This document shows positions 51,727 to 60,674 of a DNA stretch of 64,000 nucleotides, in pieces. The stretch's first letter is position 1. Each line of letters starts with the position of its first letter. A program made the translations under genes and the position numbers. Source of the DNA: Paradesertivirga superstes (GTDB lineage Bacteria > Bacteroidota > Bacteroidia > Sphingobacteriales > Sphingobacteriaceae). The stretch is taken from positions 620,001 to 684,000 of the forward strand of contig NZ_JBBJCN010000001.1 of NCBI RefSeq assembly GCF_037622515.1, in the 5' to 3' direction. A model generated the notes under the pieces. That model worked only from the letters and a program-made list of their open reading frames with translations. It searched no databases and had not been told where the DNA came from.

Positions 51727-52271
51727 ATGAAAACCAATATTTTACTAACCATTTTATTGTGTTTATCAATTTCTGTATTTTCTCAAATCAAAAGGTTCTC
51801 CGTAAGTACGAACCTGCTTAACCTGGCAGTTTCAGGCCCATCTGCTTCGTTGAGTTATCAGTATGCCCCAAAACTTGCTTTCCAAGTATATGGCTCATCT
51901 GGAAACTTTAACAAATATTTACATAGCAGTCAGTATCAATTTAAAACCGCTATTCTTGATATAAATACTTTTTATTTGAAGAGCTATACGTCGGCCCATA
52001 TATCAGGTATATTGACAAGAAAGTTCAAAGAGAGGGATATATAGATCATACCGGATTTGTTTCGATAAGTGCCCGAGATTTTCATGGTAAAGGCATCTCC
52101 TCTGGTTTGTTGTTAGGTTTTCAAATGGCAGATTCACGATACTTAAATTTGGAGGTATTTGGGGGAGCGGGGTATGGTAAATATATTTTTGAGAGAGATT
52201 ACTCTGGCAAAGAAAAACAGCAGGGGTTTATAGACGGGAGGGTAGGAATATTGGTTGGCCTAAAGCTTTAA
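51727..52271 (+). pseudogene. Frameshifted outer-membrane beta-barrel gene (DUF3575-like)
   Basis: Frame 1 from ATG 51727 gives a signal peptide and barrel start (SVSTNLLNLAVSGPSASLSY), running through DINTFYLKSY before going off. From about 51985 another frame continues perfectly: YVGPYIRYIDKKVQREGY, GLLLGFQM, LEVFGGAGYGKYIF and ends GRVGILVGLKL at 52271. The combined protein of about 180 aa would be a small porin-like barrel. A single indel near 51985-51990 explains it, so it is either a recent pseudogene or a sequencing error. Confidence 0.8.
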
Positions 52272-52626
52272 AATATTGGGAGGCTGTTTAACTATCATGC
52301 TTCGTCATAGTTTCTTTTGTCTCAAAAAACGATAGGAAAATGAATTGACACGTTGCGTAAATACTTCAGATTCGAGAAATATAAAATGTTTACAAACGAC
52401 CTTTTAATTGAGTTTAAAAAAGCTAAGGCTACCAAATACGTCTAGCGATGCCAGTTTTGATAATTTTGAAAGTTTGGCGGTTTCTAATATCTTTAAGTGC
52501 AAGCTTGAAAGTGTAAGGTTTTGAAGCGAAATTTTGGTTCAACCTATAAATCAACCTCAGGCATTGTAATTGGCTCAAAATAGTAGATCATGATAAAATT
52601 CTCAAGTCTTATTAACCTAATCAGTT
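52272..52626. other. 355-bp gap with motif copy 3
   Basis: No gene supported; a 19-codon frame from 52387 is the longest with ATG. TCTCAAAAAACGAT copy 3 is at 52319-52332. Confidence 0.5.
52319..52332 (+). repeat. TCTCAAAAAACGAT motif, copy 3
   Basis: Exact 14-bp copy, in the context TTTGTCTCAAAAAACGATAGG, between the beta-barrel pseudogene and the 819-aa gene. Confidence 0.8.
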
Positions 52627-55086
52627 ATGCGATCAAATTTGTTAGCTTTCTTTATTTGTCACCTCTTATATTTTGGTTCGGTGAAATCAGCTTCTGCCCA
52701 AAATTCGACAAAACTCTTTTTTGAGAAAGTTTACCTGCATACTGACCGGGAGCATTACGTGGCTGGTGACAACATCTGGTTTAAAGCATATCTGGTAAAT
52801 GGGCAGAACCATCAGCTTTCAGGTTCAAGCAACAACCTGTACGTCGAATTAATTAATTCAGAAGCAAAAATTTCAGAAAGACGGTTGATTCGCGTTAATA
52901 ATGGGGTGGGAAATGGAGTTTTTAGCCTAGGTGATTCCATAAGCCCTGGAACCTACCGGCTTAAAGCCTACACTAGCTGGATGAGGAACTTTGGCGACAA
53001 TTTAGTTTTCGAAAAGCGAATTCAAATAGTTAGGAACCTCGAACTGGCGCCAACAAAACCGGATTATGGAAAAATACAAACTTCATTTTTGAACGCTAGC
53101 TCTGCGGCAACCGGCGCGACGAAATATTCAAACAGGATTACGTTTCTGCAAGAGGGCGACTCGGCTATTGAGGGTGTGCCGACTATTGTTGGTTTCAAGA
53201 CCGAAGACAGAAACGGGAACGGAATTCTTGCAAGTGGAAGCATTTATTCCAACGGTGGAGATAAAGTCACTGAATTTCAATCTGATAGTTTAGGATTGGG
53301 CCGTTTCGTATTAGTTGCGCAGCCGGCGACAAGTTATGAAGCAAGGGGAACGTACAGCACCGGGGAAGGGTTTGTTGTTCCAATTCCACAAGGGCAGATC
53401 AGAGGCTTTTCGATGTATGCTCGGATAACTGACTCTTTGCTGAAAGTGTCCATCCGGACTAATGCCATAACCTTGAACGATTTAAAAGATAAACAGCTTA
53501 TTCTAATCGGGAAAAGCAAGGGAAAGATTTGCTTTACGCACGCGTTTCCATTGAAAGACTTAGAAATTCCCATTACGATCTCCAAGTCCTCACTGCCTGT
53601 AGGAATAATTGCCCTTACGCTTTACGATCCTTTCGGTAAACCACACTGTGAAAGGCTGGTATATAATGAAGGTCCGGAAAAGATTACACTCACTATTAGC
53701 ACTGACAAGTTAAGCTATCAATCCAAAGAGAAAGTAAAACTTACATTAAAGGCAACCGACCAGAATAACCGGCCGGCAAAAGTAAATTTGTCTATAGCTG
53801 TCGCCGACGCAGGTATAGTGCCTGACAATGCAGGTAATATATTATCTTATTTTCACCTGGAATCAGAACTGAAAGGGCGTATCGAAAATATATTCCGTTA
53901 CTTCAATGAAGCCAACTCAAAGAGACTTGAACAGCTCGATTTATTATTATCTGTGCAGGGACGGAGAGATTTTGTTTGGAAGCGTTTGGCCGACTCATCT
54001 TTGCACATCAGCTATCCGCTTGAACAAGGAATAACAATTTCCGGGAAAGTACGTGAAGTATCGAAGGACAAACCTGTTATAGGGGCGAATGTTACGCTTT
54101 CAGCTTTTGGGGCGAAAGGGGATCGCTTGTTTTCGACGACGACAGACAGCATAGGTAGGTACTATTTCGACGCAGTGCAGCTATATGGGAAGCAGCTGAT
54201 AACGCTGACATCAAGGGATGTTAAAGGGGCAAAGAATGGCTGGGTAATGATGGACTCTTTGTCCACTAACACCTTAGCTGTTAAAAGCTTCCGATTGTCG
54301 GAAAGTAATACCTTATTGAAAAAAAATGAAGTTTTTCGAGAAAGAGCGTTAGTAAGAAAAAATCAGGTTGATAGATTCAGCCTTTCAGACACGATTAGGC
54401 TTAACGATGTTCAGATCAGGGCAAAATCAACCATTAGACTGAGTAATGCTATACTTAACAGCTTTGGTTATAAGGACGAGGTATTCAATGTTGATCCAAA
54501 GGATTACGATCATGCAAATTTGAGGCATTATTTATTGCATTATTCTTCAGCATCTGCCGACGCCGGCAACTATCTGGGCTGGGTATATGCTGGAGCGTTG
54601 CACTATCCCAGATTAATAGTAAACAACAAAGAGTTGCGGTTCGACGATAAAGATGTGGAAATCAGATCGGCTTTCTATGACCAGTACTTGAACATGCCAG
54701 TAAGCAAAGTGAAAAAAATTGTGATCAAGCACATGATTGGAACCAGGCTCGATAATCCTTCAACCAAAACAGAAGATTTTTGGGTGATTTATCTCACCAT
54801 CGACCCCAATGCTTTTGAGAAAAGAGAATATGACCGACTACAGGCTGAAGTCACCGGATACGATGATGCACGAGTTTTTTTTGCACCTAATTACGACCAA
54901 ATGACTTCCAAGCCAGATTTACGTACTACCATTCACTGGCAACCCAACATCATTACTGACGAAAACGGCGAAGCGACAATAAATTTTTTTAACGCTGACC
55001 CTAAGACCCCCGTGCGGATAGTAGCCGAAGGAATAACGGACAATGGTACTCCTTGTGTGGGAAGCTTGGTATATCATGTCAAATAG
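52627..55086 (+). CDS. Large macroglobulin-like surface protein (MG2 / CarbopepD_reg-like)
   Basis: An 819-aa exported protein with signal peptide (about 1-25, ending SASAQ). Residues about 30-135 are an MG2-like domain with VYLHTDREHYVAGDNIWFKAY and GTYRLKAYTSWMRN, the family signature. Further beta domains follow (TISTDKLSYQSKEKVKLTLK, about 350), then a carboxypeptidase-regulatory-like domain (about 470-555, ISGKVREVSKDKPVIGANVT) and a plug-like segment. The C-terminus has FFAPNYDQM and TIHWQPNIITDENGEATINF. Such proteins are frequent in Bacteroidota and sometimes lie near TonB receptors; a role in surface protein stabilisation is only a guess. A paralogue (815 aa) follows. Confidence 0.8.
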   Translation: MRSNLLAFFICHLLYFGSVKSASAQNSTKLFFEKVYLHTDREHYVAGDNIWFKAYLVNGQNHQLSGSSNNLYVELINSEAKISERRLIRVNNGVGNGVFSLGDSISPGTYRLKAYTSWMRNFGDNLVFEKRIQIVRNLELAPTKPDYGKIQTSFLNASSAATGATKYSNRITFLQEGDSAIEGVPTIVGFKTEDRNGNGILASGSIYSNGGDKVTEFQSDSLGLGRFVLVAQPATSYEARGTYSTGEGFVVPIPQGQIRGFSMYARITDSLLKVSIRTNAITLNDLKDKQLILIGKSKGKICFTHAFPLKDLEIPITISKSSLPVGIIALTLYDPFGKPHCERLVYNEGPEKITLTISTDKLSYQSKEKVKLTLKATDQNNRPAKVNLSIAVADAGIVPDNAGNILSYFHLESELKGRIENIFRYFNEANSKRLEQLDLLLSVQGRRDFVWKRLADSSLHISYPLEQGITISGKVREVSKDKPVIGANVTLSAFGAKGDRLFSTTTDSIGRYYFDAVQLYGKQLITLTSRDVKGAKNGWVMMDSLSTNTLAVKSFRLSESNTLLKKNEVFRERALVRKNQVDRFSLSDTIRLNDVQIRAKSTIRLSNAILNSFGYKDEVFNVDPKDYDHANLRHYLLHYSSASADAGNYLGWVYAGALHYPRLIVNNKELRFDDKDVEIRSAFYDQYLNMPVSKVKKIVIKHMIGTRLDNPSTKTEDFWVIYLTIDPNAFEKREYDRLQAEVTGYDDARVFFAPNYDQMTSKPDLRTTIHWQPNIITDENGEATINFFNADPKTPVRIVAEGITDNGTPCVGSLVYHVK

Positions 55087-55161
55087 CTTTTTAGGATTTC
55101 AGTATATATTTACTTTCAATCTCTTATTACCTTTAATTAGATTCAAGTATATAGTCACACC

Positions 55162-55673
55162 GTGATACGAATAATTGCCGGCTTTTTTTTCTTCTTACCA
55201 CTGTGGTTGGAAGCGCAAACACTTAGTGGTGTGGTTTACCGCGAAGGTACTGATAGCGTCGTTGCCAACGCCACCGTCTATTATAAGGGGCTCGCTCGCA
55301 TCTGCCATCACTGATGTTATAGGGAGATTCAAACTCAAGGTATTGGACGCCAAAATTCCTTTAATAGTAAGTTGTATCGGGTATCATTCAGAAACTGTAA
55401 TAAATTATTCTGCAAATGAAACAGTGAAGTTCTATCTGAAGCCGAAAGTAAATCAACTTAAAAGAAGTGGTGATCAGGAACGACGGCGTGTCGCGTGAAG
55501 AAAAAGAAACAGAGCAAAGGCTTACAGGGGATCGAGAAATGGCTTTTATTAGAGCGCTATGGTCTGATAAGCTAAAGGAAATGGGGTTCCGAATATTCAC
55601 CCCGCTATATGATCCGATAGCAACCGGCAGTATTCTGACAATATCCGAGCAGCTTAATCTCAAAAAACGATAG
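55162..55673 (+). pseudogene. Decayed carboxypeptidase-regulatory-like (CarbopepD_reg_2) gene
   Basis: GTG 55162 opens a signal peptide and LSGVVYREGTDSVVANATVYYKG, the start of a CarbopepD_reg domain. Around 55290 the frame shifts; SASAITDVIGRFKLKVLD and CIGYHSETVI continue in frame 2. Around 55455 (an A run) it shifts again, giving LKEVVIRNDGVSREEKETEQ and a tail ending SEQLNLKKR at 55673. Two indels make it a clear pseudogene. The last codons (CTC AAA AAA CGA TAG) are motif copy 4. Confidence 0.82.
55658..55671 (+). repeat. TCTCAAAAAACGAT motif, copy 4
   Basis: Exact 14-bp copy forming the last codons of the decayed gene (read as L-K-K-R-stop). It precedes the 815-aa gene by about 160 nt. 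Confidence 0.8.
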
Positions 55674-55830
55674 TATGAATAACCAGTTGCAAAGCGAGAT
55701 TCGATTCTTACCGGACAACAGTGATTGCAAATTGCAAGAGCAGCGGCTTTAAATTGATTTGAAAAGTGTATAAGTTTAATTAAACTTGTACATCAACAGT
55801 TCCAAACCTACCTTATCTCTAAGGCCCGCA

Positions 55831-58233
55831 ATGAATCGTTTTAAAACCGTCCTCACACTCATCCTTCTTTCTTCTTTGTTTATTTCCTTTTATCCTGAAG
55901 AACTAGCAGATAAGTTAGGAGCCCGTCTAGGTATTTATTTGAAAGAAAACCCTTCAACCAACCTATATCTGCATCTCGACAAAGTAAATTACTTACAAAC
56001 AGATACCATTTGGTTTAAAGCATATGTCCTTTCGGGCGATAGGATCGACAATCAGGTGCTATACGTGCGGCTAACCGACCATAACAACAAAATTGTACTA
56101 CGGCGGCAGTTTATGATGTACGACATAAGGGCTCATGGAGATCTAATCATACCTCCAGCAATTAAGGAAGGTAGTTACACCCTGTATGCATATACCGACC
56201 GGATGATAAATTTCAACGAACGCGACGTATTTGAACAGCCGATTACAATCAGGCGGGATTCTGAAAGGCGGCTTGAAGCAAACGCTTTTGTTAAAGACAC
56301 CACAAAATTAGTAAGGGGCAGTAACGTTCAAATAGCCATTCAGATAAAAGAGGGCATTAAGCTACTTAAGTATGTTAAAGGGACTTACCAATTACTGGAG
56401 GGGGAAAAGATATTAAAATCAGGCAAGGTTTCTACCGACTTATTCGGAGAAGCAACAGTGAATTTTACGTACCCCCAGCTTGCTGATGATAAAACTTTAA
56501 GATTCAAGGCAAATTTCAAAGACGATAAAGAATATGCAGAGTTAGTCCTGAATTTACCTCATGAAGGAAATAAGCTAACGATAAATCTCTATCCTGAAGG
56601 TGGGCATCTGATAAATGGGTCACAGAGCAAGGTGATACTCGAGGCAGTGGACGTGAATGGAAACCCCGTGAGCACGGCAATAACCTTGTTCGACGGAAAC
56701 TCTGAACTTTATAAGGTCACTACCAACAAACAGGGCTACGCAACCATTATTTTCAGTCCCCGGACTGCTTCGAATTACCGGTTGGAAACTGCGTACGGCG
56801 GAAAAAAGAAATCTTATGAATTCAGGAGCAGGGTAGAAACAGCCGGCTATAGCCTTACTGTTCGTAAAGTACCCAATGAAGTGACCGCCACGATAAAAAA
56901 CATCAACGAGGCGGGAAACGCATTAGCTGTTCTTCGCTCGGGAAATAAGATTATTCTAAGTAAAAAAATAAGTCTTCCGAAGGATGATTCAACAACAATC
57001 ACCTTCTCAAACGACAGTATACCTGAAAGCCTGCTAAGCCTGGCACTTTTTGATCAATCCGGACAGCTGCGTGCCGAACGCATTTTCTTTAACCGCCCAA
57101 ACAACGAACATCACCTAGAAATAAAGACAGATGCTAAAATGTATGGTACCCGGAAAAAAGTGACGGTTACATTCAATGCCAGCGATAACACAGGCAGCCC
57201 GGTGGCCTCGAATCTTTCGGTGGCGGTAGTTGAAAAAAACAGTATTGACCCGCGCACTTTTCGTACTATTCTCCACTCGTTGTATTACAAAGCTGTAAAA
57301 GGCAACCTCGCACCGTTCGTATCAACCATGTCTGAAAGAGAGATTGACGATCTGCTCATCACGAGGCGGTGGTGGAACGACTGGCAGAAAATAACGACTT
57401 ATGTTTCTAAGGGGCACCCAGAAATATTTCCGAATACCGGCGGCGTTTTTGGGGCAGTTTTTCAAAAAACCAAGAAAAAATTCGATGTAGAGTATCTCAA
57501 ATTATCTACCCTTAACAATGCTGTTGCTACATTAATCCCTGTGGCAGAAAATCAAACCTTTTCAATTCCGCCCGAACAACTTATAATCGATGATACTGAT
57601 GAGTGGTTGATCAGAGAGTCCGGAGAATTTCGGGAAAATTGCAATATTATGTACTTCACTCACGATCGAACTTTTGATAAAAAAGTACTGACAAGCGGGC
57701 TATTGAATTCACCCATTCTGGCAACTTCCTTCGTCAAGTTTAATCCTGTTACAGTTAATGGATCGTTCAGAAAAGCCATACGCTTAAAGGAAGTAAAAAT
57801 CGGCGCGAAAGCGCCCGCTCAGGATTTCCAGGAAGAGAGCTGTACCGATTTTGTATGTTCATCGAACATACTAAATTGTCCGAATGATCACACTCGTACC
57901 TCTCCGGGAAGCATCACTCCTGAAATTGGCAAAAAATATCTTTATCGCTGGGGCTCTACAGCTGTTTATTACGGGTGCGACGACTATCACTTTAAGAGCA
58001 TTGCTAAACCCCATATGTTTTTTGCACCTGATTTTGAAAGCCATCCAGAGGCAGAGCCTAAAACAGGGACTACTATATTCTGGAGACCCAACACCGGAAC
58101 TCCGAAAAATGGAACCAACAGCATTAGTTTTTTCAGCTCTGATATGATCGGTGATTTTATAATTATAGCTCAGGGAATTAATGTAAATGACTTAAGCCCC
58201 CTTTACGGTTCAGCTGTATTTTCCTTGAAATGA
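55831..58233 (+). CDS. Large macroglobulin-like surface protein, paralogue
   Basis: An 800-aa protein from ATG 55831 (MNRFKTVLTLILLSSLF, signal peptide); an upstream TTG at 55786 is less likely. The MG2-like domain has LYLHLDKVNYLQTDTIWFKAYVLSG and GSYTLYAYTDRMINF. Later domains are TINLYPEGGHLINGSQSK and ITVTFNASD-like. The end FFAPDFESHPEAEPK and TTIFWRPNTGTPKNGTNSI parallels that of the 819-aa protein, so the two are paralogues. It lacks the clear CarbopepD_reg insert of its neighbour and has a Cys cluster (CTDFVCSSNILNC) near residue 680. Function is unknown. Confidence 0.8.
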   Translation: MNRFKTVLTLILLSSLFISFYPEELADKLGARLGIYLKENPSTNLYLHLDKVNYLQTDTIWFKAYVLSGDRIDNQVLYVRLTDHNNKIVLRRQFMMYDIRAHGDLIIPPAIKEGSYTLYAYTDRMINFNERDVFEQPITIRRDSERRLEANAFVKDTTKLVRGSNVQIAIQIKEGIKLLKYVKGTYQLLEGEKILKSGKVSTDLFGEATVNFTYPQLADDKTLRFKANFKDDKEYAELVLNLPHEGNKLTINLYPEGGHLINGSQSKVILEAVDVNGNPVSTAITLFDGNSELYKVTTNKQGYATIIFSPRTASNYRLETAYGGKKKSYEFRSRVETAGYSLTVRKVPNEVTATIKNINEAGNALAVLRSGNKIILSKKISLPKDDSTTITFSNDSIPESLLSLALFDQSGQLRAERIFFNRPNNEHHLEIKTDAKMYGTRKKVTVTFNASDNTGSPVASNLSVAVVEKNSIDPRTFRTILHSLYYKAVKGNLAPFVSTMSEREIDDLLITRRWWNDWQKITTYVSKGHPEIFPNTGGVFGAVFQKTKKKFDVEYLKLSTLNNAVATLIPVAENQTFSIPPEQLIIDDTDEWLIRESGEFRENCNIMYFTHDRTFDKKVLTSGLLNSPILATSFVKFNPVTVNGSFRKAIRLKEVKIGAKAPAQDFQEESCTDFVCSSNILNCPNDHTRTSPGSITPEIGKKYLYRWGSTAVYYGCDDYHFKSIAKPHMFFAPDFESHPEAEPKTGTTIFWRPNTGTPKNGTNSISFFSSDMIGDFIIIAQGINVNDLSPLYGSAVFSLK

Positions 58234-58308
58234 TTCATCATTTCCCGGAGCACCCGCGATTCGACATATTCCGGTGGCGACACGCACATCGCAAATTATA
58301 ATCGTTAG

Positions 58309-58322
58309 TCTCAAAAAACGAT
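58309..58322 (+). repeat. TCTCAAAAAACGAT motif, copy 5
   Basis: Exact 14-bp copy, 76 nt after the 815-aa gene's stop; here ATCGTT (58301-58306) and AACGAT form a small inverted repeat. Confidence 0.8.
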
Positions 58323-58491
58323 GATATTACCTATCTCCTGGTACCAGCATTACACCACTATTTATTTTTTGAAAAAAGGAACATTCTGTTTAATCCACAG
58401 GTAACATTTTGTTTGGAACAATCCACATTATAATATATTGTATGAATTCGGAATGGATATATACTCTGCTAGAGTTGTGTATAGAATGCTA

Positions 58492-59013
58492 TTATTCCAT
58501 CCTCCAACCATCGTCATACAATAAAAGATTAGCTTCATGAGTATTTTTCGCTGATGGGTGTATTTTTGATATTTTAGAAAATGGAGTACTATTCTTAAAA
58601 CTCGTTTCATATTGAACCAATGCTTGTTTCCCCTCTTCTATCGTTTGAATCCCTGAAACGCCCTCCAATACCTCCTCTCGTATCCTCACTCGTTGGACAT
58701 TATTCTTTTTGTCTTCATCTGTTTGTGGCAATAAGTATGGTTGTGCTTTTTCAGTAAATGAGATTAGGGGTTTGCCTACATCATTGGCACTTTGTGTCTG
58801 TTGAACTCTTACCAAGCCATCGTTCTGCAATCCTAGGTCGAGCATCTTTTTGGCATCTTCAGGATCTGCAATATAAATCTCTTCCTCAATAACTTTTGGA
58901 AACATCTTGTTTTCTTGAAGGATTTTAAAGGCTTGGTCCCGATCGAGCTTTTGCTCGGACGAACAAGAGGCAAAAACAAAAATTGCAAGCAGAAAATTCA
59001 ATAGATTTTTCAT
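58492..59013 (-). CDS. Predicted lipoprotein of the conjugation region
   Basis: A 173-aa exported protein. The lipobox FASC (Cys17) ends the signal peptide. The rest is polar and helical with DRDQAFKILQENKMFPKVIEEE and ADPEDAKKMLDLGLQNDGLV. I do not recognise a named family. It is the last gene of the minus-strand conjugation region, separated from the tra operon by a terminator, so it likely has its own promoter. An entry-exclusion or envelope role is possible but unsupported. Confidence 0.65.
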   Translation of the reverse strand: MKNLLNFLLAIFVFASCSSEQKLDRDQAFKILQENKMFPKVIEEEIYIADPEDAKKMLDLGLQNDGLVRVQQTQSANDVGKPLISFTEKAQPYLLPQTDEDKKNNVQRVRIREEVLEGVSGIQTIEEGKQALVQYETSFKNSTPFSKISKIHPSAKNTHEANLLLYDDGWRME

Positions 59014-59062
59014 AATAATAGGTTTATTTAAATTTAGATAAATTCTCTATGCTCTGAAATCA

Positions 59063-59097
59063 AATTAAAAAAAAGCAGCTCCGTTAAGAGCTGCTCA
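59063..59097 (-). terminator. Terminator of the tra operon (minus strand)
   Basis: AGCAGCTC (59074-59081) and GAGCTGCT (59088-59095) pair with a 6-nt loop. On the minus strand it is followed by a T run. It closes the transcript ending in the 346-aa gene. Confidence 0.85.
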
Positions 59098-59101
59098 TTA
59101 A

Positions 59102-60142
59102 TCATATAGACATTTTTCGCTTTCTGGGTTGTTTTTGCTTGGGGTGTTCCTCTTCAGCATCGCTTTTTTGATCTTGCTTCTTTACCGGCTTTTGATTCGC
59201 TGTTACAGTTTGCTCATTAGACTGTTGAAGGTCTTCTCTTTTAACCATATGCATTTTCTGGTCATAAATATTAATATTTTTGAATTGAGGGACAGCTTCA
59301 ATGTAAAACTTAGCATCCTTACCCTCTTTAGAAATAGTAACTTGCTGAGCATTGCCCTTTTCCAATGAGCTAATCAGTTTGTCTTTTTGTTCAGGATCAG
59401 CTAAATCCTTAATAGGAAAGTTAGCTAAGGTTTTCTCAAGATTATAACCGTATTGTGCTGTAAACTGCTTCATTTTAAAATTACCTTTATCATCAGGATT
59501 TTCAAAGTCGAGCTTTAACCATGCACTGTATCTTTCTCCCTCCTTATTTACCAAATCTTTGAATACCGAGCGGCCTTCTAACAAGTTAAAAGACTCTTTA
59601 GCGGTGATACCATTTCCCTTATTCACATAAAAGGATTGCTTTTTATCTTCTTCCGGCTTGCCATTTTGCAAGGTTGCATCGTAGCGATTAAAGAAATACA
59701 TGTCAGAGGAATCGGATTTTTTAAAATGAAGCGCATAACTCATCTTTTTATTCCATTGAGGGATTTCGACATTAAGTTGAAATGCTGGCTTTTGCTCCTG
59801 AATATGGCTTTCCAAGGCATCATTAAGTTTTTCACCGAACCCAAAATACTTTAAATTGGACTGCAAGAATTCTAAATTTTGTGTATTCATATGTTTGTTG
59901 TTTAATAGTTTCTCATAAATGGCTTTAAGAGCAGTTTTAAGAGCTTCTTTTACCATCATTTCATAACTGGTTGTATAATCATGAGCATACTGAGATGCAT
60001 CAAACTCTCTTTTGAAGCAGTTCAAGTCGGTTGTATTTTTGATTACTGATCCTCCATCAAATACTACCCATCTTTTACCTAAGGCTGCTTCGTTTTCCAA
60101 GAAAGCAAGTATCTCATTGCCCTTTTCCTCTGAAATTATCAT
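59102..60142 (-). CDS. ICE-associated protein of unknown function (two-part, DUF3945-like)
   Basis: A 346-aa soluble protein. The first 85 residues (LGKRWVVFDGGSVIKNTTDL) are separate from the rest, which starts with an internal MNTQNLEFLQSNLKYFGFG and resembles accessory proteins of Bacteroidota conjugative elements (beta-rich core with KKMSYALHFKKSDSSDMYFFN and FYVNKGNGITAKESFNLLEGR). The C-terminal 50 residues are highly charged and disordered (KQKQPRKRKM). It appears to be a fusion of two small genes. It is in the tra operon, 6 nt after traN. Confidence 0.65.
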   Translation of the reverse strand: MIISEEKGNEILAFLENEAALGKRWVVFDGGSVIKNTTDLNCFKREFDASQYAHDYTTSYEMMVKEALKTALKAIYEKLLNNKHMNTQNLEFLQSNLKYFGFGEKLNDALESHIQEQKPAFQLNVEIPQWNKKMSYALHFKKSDSSDMYFFNRYDATLQNGKPEEDKKQSFYVNKGNGITAKESFNLLEGRSVFKDLVNKEGERYSAWLKLDFENPDDKGNFKMKQFTAQYGYNLEKTLANFPIKDLADPEQKDKLISSLEKGNAQQVTISKEGKDAKFYIEAVPQFKNINIYDQKMHMVKREDLQQSNEQTVTANQKPVKKQDQKSDAEEEHPKQKQPRKRKMSI

Positions 60143-60148
60143 AGTGAT

Positions 60149-60664
60149 TCATTTGATGGGATCCGCGTTTTCGATATCCGTCTGCTTTGCCTTTAAATAC
60201 TGATGTCTTCCTCCATTCCTTTCATAAACTTCTATGAATAAGGCTTTATCTTTTGCCAGGGGGAACTTCTTTAAAGCAAAAACATACACTTCAGAGCTTT
60301 TTCCTGCCACAGTTTCCTGTTCAGGTCCATAAGAGGAAACAGGGTATATTTCCTGTTCCTGGGTTACAGTCCTCGATGCAGTTTTTAAATCCCGGACATA
60401 GAACCTAATAAAATCTATATCAAAGTTGAGAGTAGAGCGATTCTTTATTTTTAGCTTAACAAAAAGATTATCATCGGAAATGGTAATCTTTCCTAATTTG
60501 GATTTTACTTTGCCGCTTTTATCATTATCAATACCTTGAAAGTTAGTTGCTCCTGCAATCTTTTGAGCCATTAAAGATTTTGGAGAAGTGGCAGGGGATT
60601 GCGCAGATGCAACTATCTGCAAAGACAGCACGATGAAAGCGGTAAGGAACTTTAAGATTTTCAT
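60149..60664 (-). CDS. Conjugative transposon protein TraN (short, DUF4138-like)
   Basis: A 171-aa exported protein with signal peptide (about 1-21, ending VASAQ). The mature part matches the C-terminal portion of TraN: ISDDNLFVKLKIKNRSTLNFDIDFIRFYVRD and ALKKFPLAKDKALFIEVYERN. CTnDOT TraN is around 300 aa, so this is a short form. TraN is thought to be part of the outer-membrane-associated mating channel. It lies 10 nt after traM. Confidence 0.8.
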   Translation of the reverse strand: MKILKFLTAFIVLSLQIVASAQSPATSPKSLMAQKIAGATNFQGIDNDKSGKVKSKLGKITISDDNLFVKLKIKNRSTLNFDIDFIRFYVRDLKTASRTVTQEQEIYPVSSYGPEQETVAGKSSEVYVFALKKFPLAKDKALFIEVYERNGGRHQYLKAKQTDIENADPIK

Positions 60665-60674
60665 AGCTTATTGT

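Noticed and set aside
49385..58322. Classical integron with attC sites for the repeated 14-bp motif
   Set aside because: No integron integrase is seen and copies lack the paired RYYYAAC/GTTRRRY palindrome of attC sites.
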